From MH13 sp042140245 (GTDB taxonomy: Bacteria; Pseudomonadota; Alphaproteobacteria; Rhizobiales; MH13), in the NCBI RefSeq assembly GCF_042140245.1, contig NZ_CP159483.1:1054001-1118000 (forward strand): 64,000 nucleotides of DNA, in the 5' to 3' direction. Numbering within the stretch: position 1 is the first letter of the stretch; every line of letters starts with the position of its first letter. The notes beneath the pieces are model-generated. The model did not search any database. It was given only the letters and a program-made list of their open reading frames with translations, and had not been told where the DNA came from. This document shows positions 1 to 7,934 of the stretch, piece by piece. The position numbers and the translations under genes are program-made.

Positions 1-845
1 AACGTCCCCTCGATGCCCCGCGGAAAGTCGTCAAAGCGGGTGGTGTTGTGGAACGAGGCCATCACCTGGATGCCTTCCGGGCTGTCAGTCATGGACCGCA
101 GGGTGGAGGAAATGGCTGACCCAAGTGTTTCATCCAGTTCCGCGCTGCGCACAACAATTTGCCTGGGAACCTCAATACTGCGCGCCAATGCGCGAAATCG
201 ATCCGGTTGTGCAACCTGTAGCGCCTCAAAGCCCTGATTGTCGGTGGCGCCAGCATCGATGGTGCCGCGGACAAGCGCGAGCGCTGTGTTGCGGTCATCG
301 CCGGTAAATACATAGCCGACCGAGTCTTCGTCTGGCTGTTGGTGATCCTGGCGCATATGTTGCAGCGGCAGACCTGCTTCCAGCAGTAAGCTAACTGGTA
401 ACAAGTACCCCGATGTTGAGTCTGGTTCTTGGAATCCAATGACGGCACCACGTAGGTCCTCAATCGATTCCATCTCACTGTCGGTTGGAACAACAATCAC
501 TGAATGGTAGCTGGCCTCACCGTTCTTCCAGCGTCGCAAAAACGGGACGGCATCCGCCAAGCGCGCGACGCGGGTCGCGACCAATGGGCTGTCAAAGTAA
601 AGATCCACATCTCCTTGGCGCAAAGCCTCTGCCATAGCCTGAGAATTGGGAAGAACAGAGATTTCGACGTTGGTTACCCCGTCATCGGCTAATTCCTGTT
701 CGAGATATTGGGCAAGCGGTGTGAACCGTTCGATATGTTTGCGGATGTCGTCGTTGACCGAACCGAGAGTCAGTGTTTCAGCGTGCGCTGATGTTGCTGA
801 CGCCAGTGTCAGCGCGACGGCTACAAATTTGGAAAAGTAACGCAC
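1..845 (-). CDS. PhnD-family ABC transporter substrate-binding protein, partial (3' end outside window)
   Basis: Periplasmic binding protein of the phosphate/phosphite/phosphonate family, truncated by the window edge (281 codons present). I start it at a GTG at 845, with a GGGGG ribosome site about five bases upstream; this gives a classical signal peptide (MRYFSKFVAVALTLASATSA, cleavage after AHA near residue 22). The mature protein begins TLGSVNDDIRKHIERF and carries AEALRQGDVDLYFDSPLVA and GAVIGFQEPDSTSGYL, which match the family's ligand-pocket segments. The real ligand cannot be read from sequence. No permease or ATPase partner lies in the window; partners may lie beyond base 1. It is divergent from the proX gene. 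Confidence 0.82.
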   Translation of the reverse strand, partial: MRYFSKFVAVALTLASATSAHAETLTLGSVNDDIRKHIERFTPLAQYLEQELADDGVTNVEISVLPNSQAMAEALRQGDVDLYFDSPLVATRVARLADAVPFLRRWKNGEASYHSVIVVPTDSEMESIEDLRGAVIGFQEPDSTSGYLLPVSLLLEAGLPLQHMRQDHQQPDEDSVGYVFTGDDRNTALALVRGTIDAGATDNQGFEALQVAQPDRFRALARSIEVPRQIVVRSAELDETLGSAISSTLRSMTDSPEGIQVMASFHNTTRFDDFPRGIEGT

Positions 846-1189
846 AAAGGTCCCCCGACTTCGACTTGCGTGTTTGATCAAGACATACAACCCGTGGTTT
901 CAAGTGCGAGTTAACGTAAGATGGTGTAGGGCACCAAAAACGATGCATGCTTAACGAAGTCTGACCGAGCGAGGACAGTGGACCGGCCGAGCTGCTTGCA
1001 ATGGCAAGAGGTCGTCAGGAGGTCGAAGGACTCAGGCAGGTACTTTTACCTTGAAAGGGTGGACACCAAGGGCTGAGGCCCTATGCTGAATTTCATGGAA
1101 GCGCGTGGAGGTGCTTTGCCAATGAGGGCAATCCACTTCCCACCCACGCGCACTGCCACTAAGTGCCGATGGCACGGGAGACACTTTTC
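846..1189 (+). promoter_or_regulatory. intergenic leader region with several hairpins upstream of proX
   Basis: A 344-base divergent intergenic region without a convincing ORF. The proX-proximal part folds readily: CTTGC/GCAAG around 996-1010, AGGGC/GCCCT around 1069-1082, and a long hairpin at 1101-1151 with outer arms GCGCGTGG and CCACGCGC and inner arms TTGCC/GGCAA. The ribosome site CGGGAG of proX lies about 25 bases beyond the last stem. This could be an osmotically or ligand-controlled 5' leader, but I could not match it to a known riboswitch class, so the function is inference. Confidence 0.4.
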
Positions 1190-2206
1190 ATGAAAATCCT
1201 CACCACTGCAGGGCTTGGCCTTGCTACGTTCACGGCTGTCTCAGCCGTTGCTCTTGCACCCGTTCAGGCGCAGGAATGTCCCATCGACCGCCCGGTGAAC
1301 ATGGCTGGCTTGGGCTATGAATCCCACGCTTTCCACACCGAAGTTGCCGCCACGATCATGCGTGAAGGCTTTGGCTGCGAGGTGGAGATTATCCCCGTGG
1401 AAACGCTGGCTGGTTTCACCGGTCTTGCCCGCGGTGATTTGGATGCGAACATGGAAATCTGGACTGCCAATCCGCCGCCCGCATGGCAGGAGGGCCTGGA
1501 TGCGGGCACTTTGGTCGATCTTGGTCCTAATTTTCCCGCAGCCTTGGAAGGCTGGTTTGTCCCACGTTACTTGGTTGAAGGTCCGGACGCACCAGCGCCT
1601 GATCTGCGCACCCCCACCGATCTTGCCCGTTATGCTGAGCTGTTTGCCGACCCAGAAGACCCAGACAAGGGCCGCTTTTACAATTGTGTTGCCGGTTGGG
1701 TTTGCGAAGACATCAACACGCGCAAGCTTGAAGTTTACGGCCTGAGCGATCTTTACACCAATTTCCGCCCAGGTTCGGGCGGCGCCATGGCTGCTGATAT
1801 CGTTAGCCGCGTGCGTCGCGAACGTCCGGTGGTGTTCTACTATTGGGCGCCGACCGGCCTCTTCGGTCAGGTGGGTGACCAGTTGGTTCAGCTTGAAGAA
1901 GACCCGTTCGATCAGGCGATCTGGGATGAAATGCGCGAGTCGGACAATCCAACCCAAACCACAGCCTATCCATCGTCTCCGGTTCATGTGGGTGCCAATG
2001 CAGAGTTTGCTGAGGCAGCGCCGGAACTGGTAGAGCTTTTGACCAACTATGAGACCACCACGCTTTCTACCTCGCAAGCTGTGGCGTACATGCAGGACAA
2101 TGATGCCGATGCCGATGAGGCTGCGGCCAACTTCCTGGAAACGACCACAGAGTGGGAAAGCTGGGTACCCGCAGATGTGGTTGAGCGGGTGCGGGCAGCG
2201 CTCTAG
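1190..2206 (+). CDS. proX: glycine betaine/proline ABC transporter substrate-binding protein
   Basis: Periplasmic receptor (338 aa) delivering a quaternary amine such as glycine betaine or choline to the ProWV importer encoded downstream. The ATG at 1190 is preferred over an upstream GTG at 1163 because CGGGAG sits about nine bases before it and it starts a signal peptide (MKILTTAGLGLATFTAVSAV, cleavage near AQA). The mature part shows OpuAC/ProX-type features: VNMAGLGYESHAFHTEV, GDLDANMEIWTANPPPAW with aromatic residues suited to cation-pi binding, and VVFYYWAPTGLF. First gene of a proX-proW-proV operon. The exact substrate (betaine, proline betaine, choline) is not determined. Confidence 0.9.
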   Translation: MKILTTAGLGLATFTAVSAVALAPVQAQECPIDRPVNMAGLGYESHAFHTEVAATIMREGFGCEVEIIPVETLAGFTGLARGDLDANMEIWTANPPPAWQEGLDAGTLVDLGPNFPAALEGWFVPRYLVEGPDAPAPDLRTPTDLARYAELFADPEDPDKGRFYNCVAGWVCEDINTRKLEVYGLSDLYTNFRPGSGGAMAADIVSRVRRERPVVFYYWAPTGLFGQVGDQLVQLEEDPFDQAIWDEMRESDNPTQTTAYPSSPVHVGANAEFAEAAPELVELLTNYETTTLSTSQAVAYMQDNDADADEAAANFLETTTEWESWVPADVVERVRAAL

Positions 2207-2222
2207 CTCGACTCAACATTTC

Positions 2223-2256
2223 AACGTGCGGCGTGTAAGACGCCGCACGTTTTTTA
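2223..2256 (+). terminator. intercistronic hairpin between proX and proW
   Basis: Perfect 12-base stem AACGTGCGGCGT / ACGCCGCACGTT with a five-base loop, followed by a run of T. This is an intrinsic terminator shape located 17 bases after the proX stop and before proW. In binding-protein-dependent operons such a hairpin usually causes partial termination or protects the upstream mRNA, giving excess binding protein. Confidence 0.8.
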
Positions 2257-2298
2257 TTGCGGACTTCGTTTCCGAGCCCTGGGCAGGATGTTTTAGTG

Positions 2299-3369
2299 AT
2301 GTTTGAAGAGTTGGAATGGAACGGCATTTTTGTGAATATCGGGCGCACAGTACGCCGCACCACAAATGATTTTATTGAGTTCTTGACGGTCAACTATGGC
2401 GACCAGATCGAGGCTTTCTTCAATCCGATTTTGAGTATTTTGGTGTGGATTGAGCGATTGCTATTGGGCCGCTCAGAGCCGGATATTGTCATTCTCATAG
2501 TCTTTGGTGGGCTGATCAGCCTGTTCACCTATATCATCTCCAAGAAAGCGATCCTTGCGGGCTCAGTCTTTGCCATTGAAGCAGCTCTGTTCTTCATTTC
2601 GCGTTACACCACAACAGTTGGAGAAGACATCATTCAGCCAATGGAATGGTTATGGGTGCAGGAACTCCAGATCATCGCGCTCATCATGTTGATAGCCTAT
2701 GCAGCAAGCCGCAAGATCCTGTTGGTCCTTGCGATGGGCGCGGCAATGTATGTCATTGGCGCGTTCGATCTCTGGGATCAGGCGATGCAGACCATTGCCA
2801 TCATGTTGGTTTCGATCCTCATCTCGGTCGTGATTGGTGTGCCGGTCGGTGTGATCATCGCGCGTTCCAATCGCACCCGTGCGGTGGTTAATCCTGTGCT
2901 TGACCTCATGCAGACCATTCCGAGCTTTGTGTATCTCATTCCGGCCGTCATGTTGTTGGGTTTGGGTAAAGTTCCAGCTGTCATTGCGACGGTGATCTAT
3001 GCGGTTCCGCCGCTGATCCGCCTCACCGATCTTGGCATTCGCCAGGTCGATGGCGAGGTGACCGAGGCCAGTCGTGCCTTTGGCGCGACCCGGTTTCAGA
3101 TCCTGAAAGATGTACAACTCCCTCTGGCGTTGCCATCCATCATGCAAGGCATCAACCAAACGACCATGATGGCGCTGGCCATGGTGGTGATTGCCTCGAT
3201 GATCGGCGCGCGCGGTGTCGGCGAAACGGTGCTGCTTGGTTTGCAACGCAATGACCCAGGGCGTGGCTTGCTGGGGGGGCTTGCCATCGTTGTTCTGGCC
3301 ATTGTGTTTGATCGCATCACTCAGGCTTATGGCGCGCGTATGCAAAGCTATCGCGCGGCTGGTCACTGA
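2299..3369 (+). CDS. proW: glycine betaine/proline ABC transporter permease
   Basis: Inner-membrane subunit (356 aa) of the ProXWV importer. I use the ATG at 2299, preceded by GGGCAGGA about ten bases upstream; an in-frame TTG at 2257 would start within the intercistronic hairpin region. After an amphipathic N-terminal extension, hydrophobic segments follow from about residue 60, and a BPD_transp_1 domain occupies roughly residues 150-345. The cytoplasmic EAA loop is visible as EASRAFGATRFQILKDV, followed by LPLALPSIMQGINQT, which contacts the ATPase. Downstream proV begins 30 bases later, consistent with one operon. Confidence 0.92.
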   Translation: MFEELEWNGIFVNIGRTVRRTTNDFIEFLTVNYGDQIEAFFNPILSILVWIERLLLGRSEPDIVILIVFGGLISLFTYIISKKAILAGSVFAIEAALFFISRYTTTVGEDIIQPMEWLWVQELQIIALIMLIAYAASRKILLVLAMGAAMYVIGAFDLWDQAMQTIAIMLVSILISVVIGVPVGVIIARSNRTRAVVNPVLDLMQTIPSFVYLIPAVMLLGLGKVPAVIATVIYAVPPLIRLTDLGIRQVDGEVTEASRAFGATRFQILKDVQLPLALPSIMQGINQTTMMALAMVVIASMIGARGVGETVLLGLQRNDPGRGLLGGLAIVVLAIVFDRITQAYGARMQSYRAAGH

Positions 3370-3399
3370 TTTCTCTTTTTCAACTGTTAGAGGCCACCT

Positions 3400-4785
3400 G
3401 TGGCACTTATTGACGTTCAAAACGTAACCAAGATTTTCGGGCCATATCCCAAACAGGCTCTTCGCAAAGTGAAAGCTGGCATGGGCAAAACCGAGCTGCT
3501 GGCCGAAACCGGCCATACGCTGGGTATTCACGATGTGTCGCTGTCGATTGAGCAGGGCGAGATCTTTGTCATCATGGGCTTGTCCGGCTCAGGCAAATCC
3601 ACGCTTATTCGCCACTTCAATCGGCTGATCGATCCCACGGACGGTAAGATCGTTGTGGAAGGCGAGGATGTGCTGAAGCTCTCCAACAAAGGGCTTGAGA
3701 ATTTTCGTCGCAAACGCATGTCGATGGTGTTCCAGCGCTTTGGTCTTTTTCCGCACCGTACTGTGTTGGAAAATGTTGCCTACGGTTTGGAAGTGCAGGG
3801 CGTCGGCGAGAAAGAGCGCCACAAGCAAGCTCGCGAGTGGATCATCCAGGTTGGGCTGGAAGGGTACGAAGACCAGTATCCGAGCCAGCTTTCCGGCGGC
3901 ATGCAGCAGCGTGTTGGTCTGGCACGCGCGTTGGCCACGGATGCCGACATTCTGCTGATGGATGAGGCGTTTTCGGCGCTTGATCCGCTCATCCGCTCGC
4001 AAATGCAGGACCAGCTGGTGGAGCTTCAGGACAAGTTCCATAAAACGATTGTGTTCATCACCCATGATTTGGATGAGGCACTGAAGATCGGCGACAAGAT
4101 TGCCATCCTCAAAGACGGCGTTTTGAGCCAGGTGGGCACGCCCGCGGATATCCTGATGCACCCGGCCGACGATTACGTGGCGCAGTTTGTGCGTGATGTG
4201 AACCGCGCGCGCGTGTTGACGGTGGACGTGGTGGCCAAGCCGCCCAAACTGCGTTTGACGGATGAAAATCTTGAGAAGGCGCTCTCCACCATGCGCAGCA
4301 GCGGCACCGATGTTGGCTATGTGGTGGAAGATGGCGGCAACTATGTCGGCTTTGTCACCGAGAACAGCTTGGAAGAAGCTATCGCGGCACCAGGCTCACC
4401 AAGTTTGAGCGAGGTGGCCGAAGATGGCCAGCAGCTCGACTGTTCAAGTTCCATCGAAGACGCTCTGCCAACGGTCTTGGACACCGAGCATCCCGTGCCT
4501 GTGGTGGGCAAGAATGGTGATCTGGCCGGTGTTCTTTACCCTGATCAAGTGGGTGAGGTCCTCTCGCCATCATCGGTTCAGGCGGGCAACGATGATGAGC
4601 CGCTCTCTGAAAGCGACCAAGAGGCTGATAAGCTAGCAAATGTCGCATCTACCGATCCCAAGGTCACTGACAAGGACGCTGCGGAAGGGCCAAGCGAATC
4701 CGCTTCATCTGAAGCATCGGGTGCATCCTCGGAGGATGAGGCCAAGAACGACGAGGATGCTGATGCACGTAAGGTGAGCGCTTAA
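3400..4785 (+). CDS. proV: glycine betaine/proline ABC transporter ATP-binding protein with CBS region
   Basis: ATPase of the ProXWV importer, 461 aa, GTG start. Walker A GLSGSGKST (60-68), signature LSGGMQQR (164-171), Walker B ILLMDEA (184-190) and the switch histidine in ITHDLDEAL are intact. The insertion before Walker A (KQALRKVKAGMGKTELLAET) is typical of ProV/OpuAA. Residues about 280-375 form a CBS-like module, which in this family senses ionic strength or nucleotides. The last about 80 residues are an acidic Ser/Glu/Asp/Ala tail not typical of E. coli ProV, probably disordered. Third gene of the operon. Confidence 0.93.
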   Translation: MALIDVQNVTKIFGPYPKQALRKVKAGMGKTELLAETGHTLGIHDVSLSIEQGEIFVIMGLSGSGKSTLIRHFNRLIDPTDGKIVVEGEDVLKLSNKGLENFRRKRMSMVFQRFGLFPHRTVLENVAYGLEVQGVGEKERHKQAREWIIQVGLEGYEDQYPSQLSGGMQQRVGLARALATDADILLMDEAFSALDPLIRSQMQDQLVELQDKFHKTIVFITHDLDEALKIGDKIAILKDGVLSQVGTPADILMHPADDYVAQFVRDVNRARVLTVDVVAKPPKLRLTDENLEKALSTMRSSGTDVGYVVEDGGNYVGFVTENSLEEAIAAPGSPSLSEVAEDGQQLDCSSSIEDALPTVLDTEHPVPVVGKNGDLAGVLYPDQVGEVLSPSSVQAGNDDEPLSESDQEADKLANVASTDPKVTDKDAAEGPSESASSEASGASSEDEAKNDEDADARKVSA

Positions 4786-4839
4786 GGTTCACTCCGCCTG
4801 TTTGTTGCACCGCATGGCGAACGCTTCTAAGACACGCGC

Positions 4840-5298
4840 ATGAGCGATGATCCGAAGTTTCACATGATTGCCGGTGCAGCGCAGCCTGTTGCACCGTTTT
4901 CCCATGCCGTTGAGGCTGATGGTTGGGTGATCCTCACCGGCCAGATGCCGACCGATCCTGATGATCCGAATGCGCCTTTGCCTGACGGTATCGTCGCGCA
5001 AACCCATGCGGTGATGCGCAATCTGGAGATCGTACTACGCGGTTTGACGTTGGATCTTTCGAACGTCCTGCAATGCCGCTGTTTTCTCACCCAGTTTGAG
5101 CGCGACTACGCAGCCTTTAACGAGACGTATCAAAGCTATTTTCCTGCTGACCGTCGACCAGCGCGCACAACAGTGGGTGTCACGGGCCTTGCCGTTGGGG
5201 CGCTTGTTGAGATCGACATGATTGCCAAACGCCCAACCGCGACATCGGGCGGACCTGTGTTGCCAAAAGTCGGCTATTGGTCTGAGCCTGGCGCTTAA
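4840..5298 (+). CDS. RidA/YjgF family protein
   Basis: 152-aa member of the RidA/YjgF/YER057c/UK114 family, whose archetype hydrolyses reactive enamine/imine intermediates made by PLP enzymes. Family features: N-terminal PVAPFSHAVEADGWVILTGQ, central SNVLQCRCFLTQF, and C-terminal RPARTTVGVTGLAVGALVEI, where the arginine is the substrate-carboxylate ligand of active RidA proteins. The gene lies 54 bases after proV and two bases before the MscS-type gene, so it may be transcribed with either. The physiological substrate is unknown. Confidence 0.88.
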   Translation: MSDDPKFHMIAGAAQPVAPFSHAVEADGWVILTGQMPTDPDDPNAPLPDGIVAQTHAVMRNLEIVLRGLTLDLSNVLQCRCFLTQFERDYAAFNETYQSYFPADRRPARTTVGVTGLAVGALVEIDMIAKRPTATSGGPVLPKVGYWSEPGA

Positions 5299-5300
5299 AG

Positions 5301-7934
5301 ATGACTGCATTTCTTCGCTCTTTGTTGTTTGTCCTTTTGTTTGGTCTGTCTGGGCAGGCTCTGATTGTACCCTCTTGGGCACAAAGCGGAGTGGAAACGC
5401 CCGCCAACCCTGACACCTTTGCTGACATCGCCCAGGGCGAGATTGGCGCTGAAACCACACGACCAAGTGCTGGCGAAGGCCCTGTGCAGCAACTGGCTGA
5501 TTGGTCGGAAGAGCTTGATGCGGTGCGCCAAGAGCTGACGCGCGATAGCTTGACGCTCGACGCGTTGGCTTCGTTGCGCGATGAGGTGGCGGCCACACGC
5601 AACGCCATTCAGGTGATGGTGGATGATTTGGCGCCGCGTCTGGCGGAGCAACGTGCTTTGTTGGAAGGCCTGGCACCGGCGGATGGTGCGTTGGCCGAGA
5701 CTCCCGAAATCACTGCTCAGCAAGATCGTATCGCTACGTTGGAGCGTGAACTTCAGCCTGCTGAACTTCTGCTTGGCCGCGCGAACGCCCTTCACGATGA
5801 AACTGTTTCACGACGCGCCACCGAGTTCACCAATAGGCTTTTCGAGCGCTCGTCGCCCATTCTCACGCCGCACCTTTGGGCTGATGCATTGGGCGATGTA
5901 CCGCGCCTGACGCAGCGGCTCAGCGATCTAACCAGCAACTCTTGGAACTCGGTGCGTGACCGCGCAACGCCATCGGCGTTTGCTGGGCTTGGTGTTTTGG
6001 TCGTTGTGTTGCTCTTGCTGGCCATTCCGCTGCGCCGATTTGCTCTGCGCAAGGCTGCGCGCGCCGATACCAAGGACCCAACCAGTTTCGACAAGACGCT
6101 TGGCGCGTTGCGGATCGTGCTTGTGAGCACGCTTATTCCAGCGGTTGGTTTCTTGCTGCTCCTATTTGGGCTGGAGTCGGTTGGCGGCCTGTCTTTGCGG
6201 GCCAAGGCCATCATCAACAGCATTGTCTCCAACACCGTTCTGTTCTTCTTCATCAGCGGTATCGTGCGGGCCTTTCTTGCGCCTGGTCTGCCTGCTTGGC
6301 GTTTGGTGCCGGTGGGCAATGGCTATGCACGCACGGCCGAAGGTTTCTTTCGGCTTGCGGCCTTTGCCTACCTCGTTGGTGAGGTGTTGCGGACCATTGC
6401 AGCAGTGTTTGTTTCACCGCTTGTGGTGGTGCAACTGCTTGAAGCTATGCCATCGCTGGTGGCCGCGCTCTGCATTCTTCTGGCGCTGCGCGCTGTGCTG
6501 CGCGGACTGGCACCCAGCGAAGCCGAAGAAACGCCGCCAATCGCCCATATTTTGTGGCGATGGACGTTGCCGATCACCGGCTTGGCATCGTTGGCGGTCG
6601 TTGTTGCGCAGTTGTTTGGCTATCTGGCGCTGGCCGCGTTTATCGTTGATCGGTTGATCTGGACTGCGGTGGTGTTGGCCGCACTGCATCTGGCCGCTGC
6701 CCTGGTGGAAGGGCTGATGTCGGCGACCTTGCAAGAGGATACGCGCACATCGGTTTGGCTGCACGACAATGTCGGCTTGTCGCGCTCTGGCCTCGGTCAG
6801 TTCGGGGTGCTTTTGGCCGGCCTTATCAAGCTGGTTCTTATCGTTGCTGCAGCCTCGTTGATCATCGCGCCCTTTGGGGTGGAAACAGGTCAACTCACCG
6901 ACATTTTCCGCCGTGTTTTCACGGGCATTGAGATTGGTGGGTTCTCGTTCTCGCTTTCCTCAGTGCTTATTGCCGTTGCCTTGGTGTTCATTGGTGTTGT
7001 CATCACCCGCGGCATTCAAGGCTGGCTGGAAAACCGATATCTGCCGCGCACGTCGTTGGACACCGGGCTGAAATCGTCGATCCGCACCGGTATTGGCTAC
7101 ATTGGCATTATCATCGCCGCGTCTATCGGGCTTTCCTCGCTCGGTCTTAATCTTGAGAACATCGCGCTGGTGGCCGGTGCGCTTTCAGTTGGCATCGGCT
7201 TTGGTTTGCAGTCGATCGTTTCCAACTTTGTCTCCGGTCTCATTCTCCTTGCCGAACGCCCTTTCAAACAGGGTGATTGGATTGTCGTTGGTGAAGAGCA
7301 AGGCATCGTCAAGCGCATCAATGTGCGTGCCACGGAGCTGCAAACCTTTGACCGCGCAACCGTCTTGATACCGAACCAGGACTTCATTGCCGGCACCGTG
7401 AAGAACCGCGTGCACCGCGACACGCTGGGGCGTATCGATGTGCCGGTGGGTGTGGGCTATGATAGCGATCCGCAGAAGGTCAAAGAGATCCTGCTTGAGG
7501 TCGCTAACGCCCACCCAATGACGTTGAGCTACCCTGAACCGGCCGCGTTTTTTATCGAGTTTGGCGCGAGTTCTCTGGACTTCATGCTGTTTGCCTATCT
7601 GGCCGATGTCGGCAATGGCTATGGCGTGCGCTCTGATTTGCGGTTCGAGATTTTCCGTCGTTTCACCGAAGAAGGTATCGAGATTCCGTTTGCGCAATCC
7701 GATGTCACGATCCGCAACTTGGACAATGTGCTTGAGGCGCTGGCCAAGGCTGGTGCGACGTTGCCTGAAGGCCTGGGCTCAGGTGGCCTGTCGGGTGATG
7801 AAGCCATCAAACAGACCGGCGTTAGCACGGTGCCAGCGCCAGAGCCTCCCTCTAAGGCGGAGGTCAAGCCAGATCGCACGGTGGAAACCGATGCGGAGCC
7901 AACGCCCGAGGATGGCCCCGCCGGTCGGGGTTGA
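5301..7934 (+). CDS. large MscS-family mechanosensitive channel with DUF3772-type N-terminus
   Basis: 877-aa inner-membrane channel of the small-conductance mechanosensitive type, expected to release solutes on hypo-osmotic shock. It has an N-terminal signal sequence (cleavage near residue 27), a periplasmic helical region about residues 40-200 with DUF3772-like character, then many transmembrane helices from about residue 230. The MscS pore helix and beta domain start near residue 630: GIGFGLQSIVSNFVSGLIL, then AERPFKQGDWI and ATELQTFDRATVLIPNQDF. A Pro/Glu-rich tail ends the protein. Starts two bases after ridA and overlaps the next start codon. Its place next to the osmoprotectant importer fits an osmotic theme. 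Confidence 0.9.
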   Translation: MTAFLRSLLFVLLFGLSGQALIVPSWAQSGVETPANPDTFADIAQGEIGAETTRPSAGEGPVQQLADWSEELDAVRQELTRDSLTLDALASLRDEVAATRNAIQVMVDDLAPRLAEQRALLEGLAPADGALAETPEITAQQDRIATLERELQPAELLLGRANALHDETVSRRATEFTNRLFERSSPILTPHLWADALGDVPRLTQRLSDLTSNSWNSVRDRATPSAFAGLGVLVVVLLLLAIPLRRFALRKAARADTKDPTSFDKTLGALRIVLVSTLIPAVGFLLLLFGLESVGGLSLRAKAIINSIVSNTVLFFFISGIVRAFLAPGLPAWRLVPVGNGYARTAEGFFRLAAFAYLVGEVLRTIAAVFVSPLVVVQLLEAMPSLVAALCILLALRAVLRGLAPSEAEETPPIAHILWRWTLPITGLASLAVVVAQLFGYLALAAFIVDRLIWTAVVLAALHLAAALVEGLMSATLQEDTRTSVWLHDNVGLSRSGLGQFGVLLAGLIKLVLIVAAASLIIAPFGVETGQLTDIFRRVFTGIEIGGFSFSLSSVLIAVALVFIGVVITRGIQGWLENRYLPRTSLDTGLKSSIRTGIGYIGIIIAASIGLSSLGLNLENIALVAGALSVGIGFGLQSIVSNFVSGLILLAERPFKQGDWIVVGEEQGIVKRINVRATELQTFDRATVLIPNQDFIAGTVKNRVHRDTLGRIDVPVGVGYDSDPQKVKEILLEVANAHPMTLSYPEPAAFFIEFGASSLDFMLFAYLADVGNGYGVRSDLRFEIFRRFTEEGIEIPFAQSDVTIRNLDNVLEALAKAGATLPEGLGSGGLSGDEAIKQTGVSTVPAPEPPSKAEVKPDRTVETDAEPTPEDGPAGRG

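Noticed and set aside
930..1189. Glycine or other known riboswitch before proX
   Set aside because: Only one short resemblance (ACTCAGGCAGG); the paired GAGAG strand and other conserved blocks are absent, so I report only a structured leader.
1241..2077. Long minus-strand open frames opposite proX, proW, TRAP, PuuD and ureC
   Set aside because: Antisense shadows typical of GC-rich coding DNA; no motifs, signal peptides or ribosome sites, and the opposite strand has recognisable proteins.
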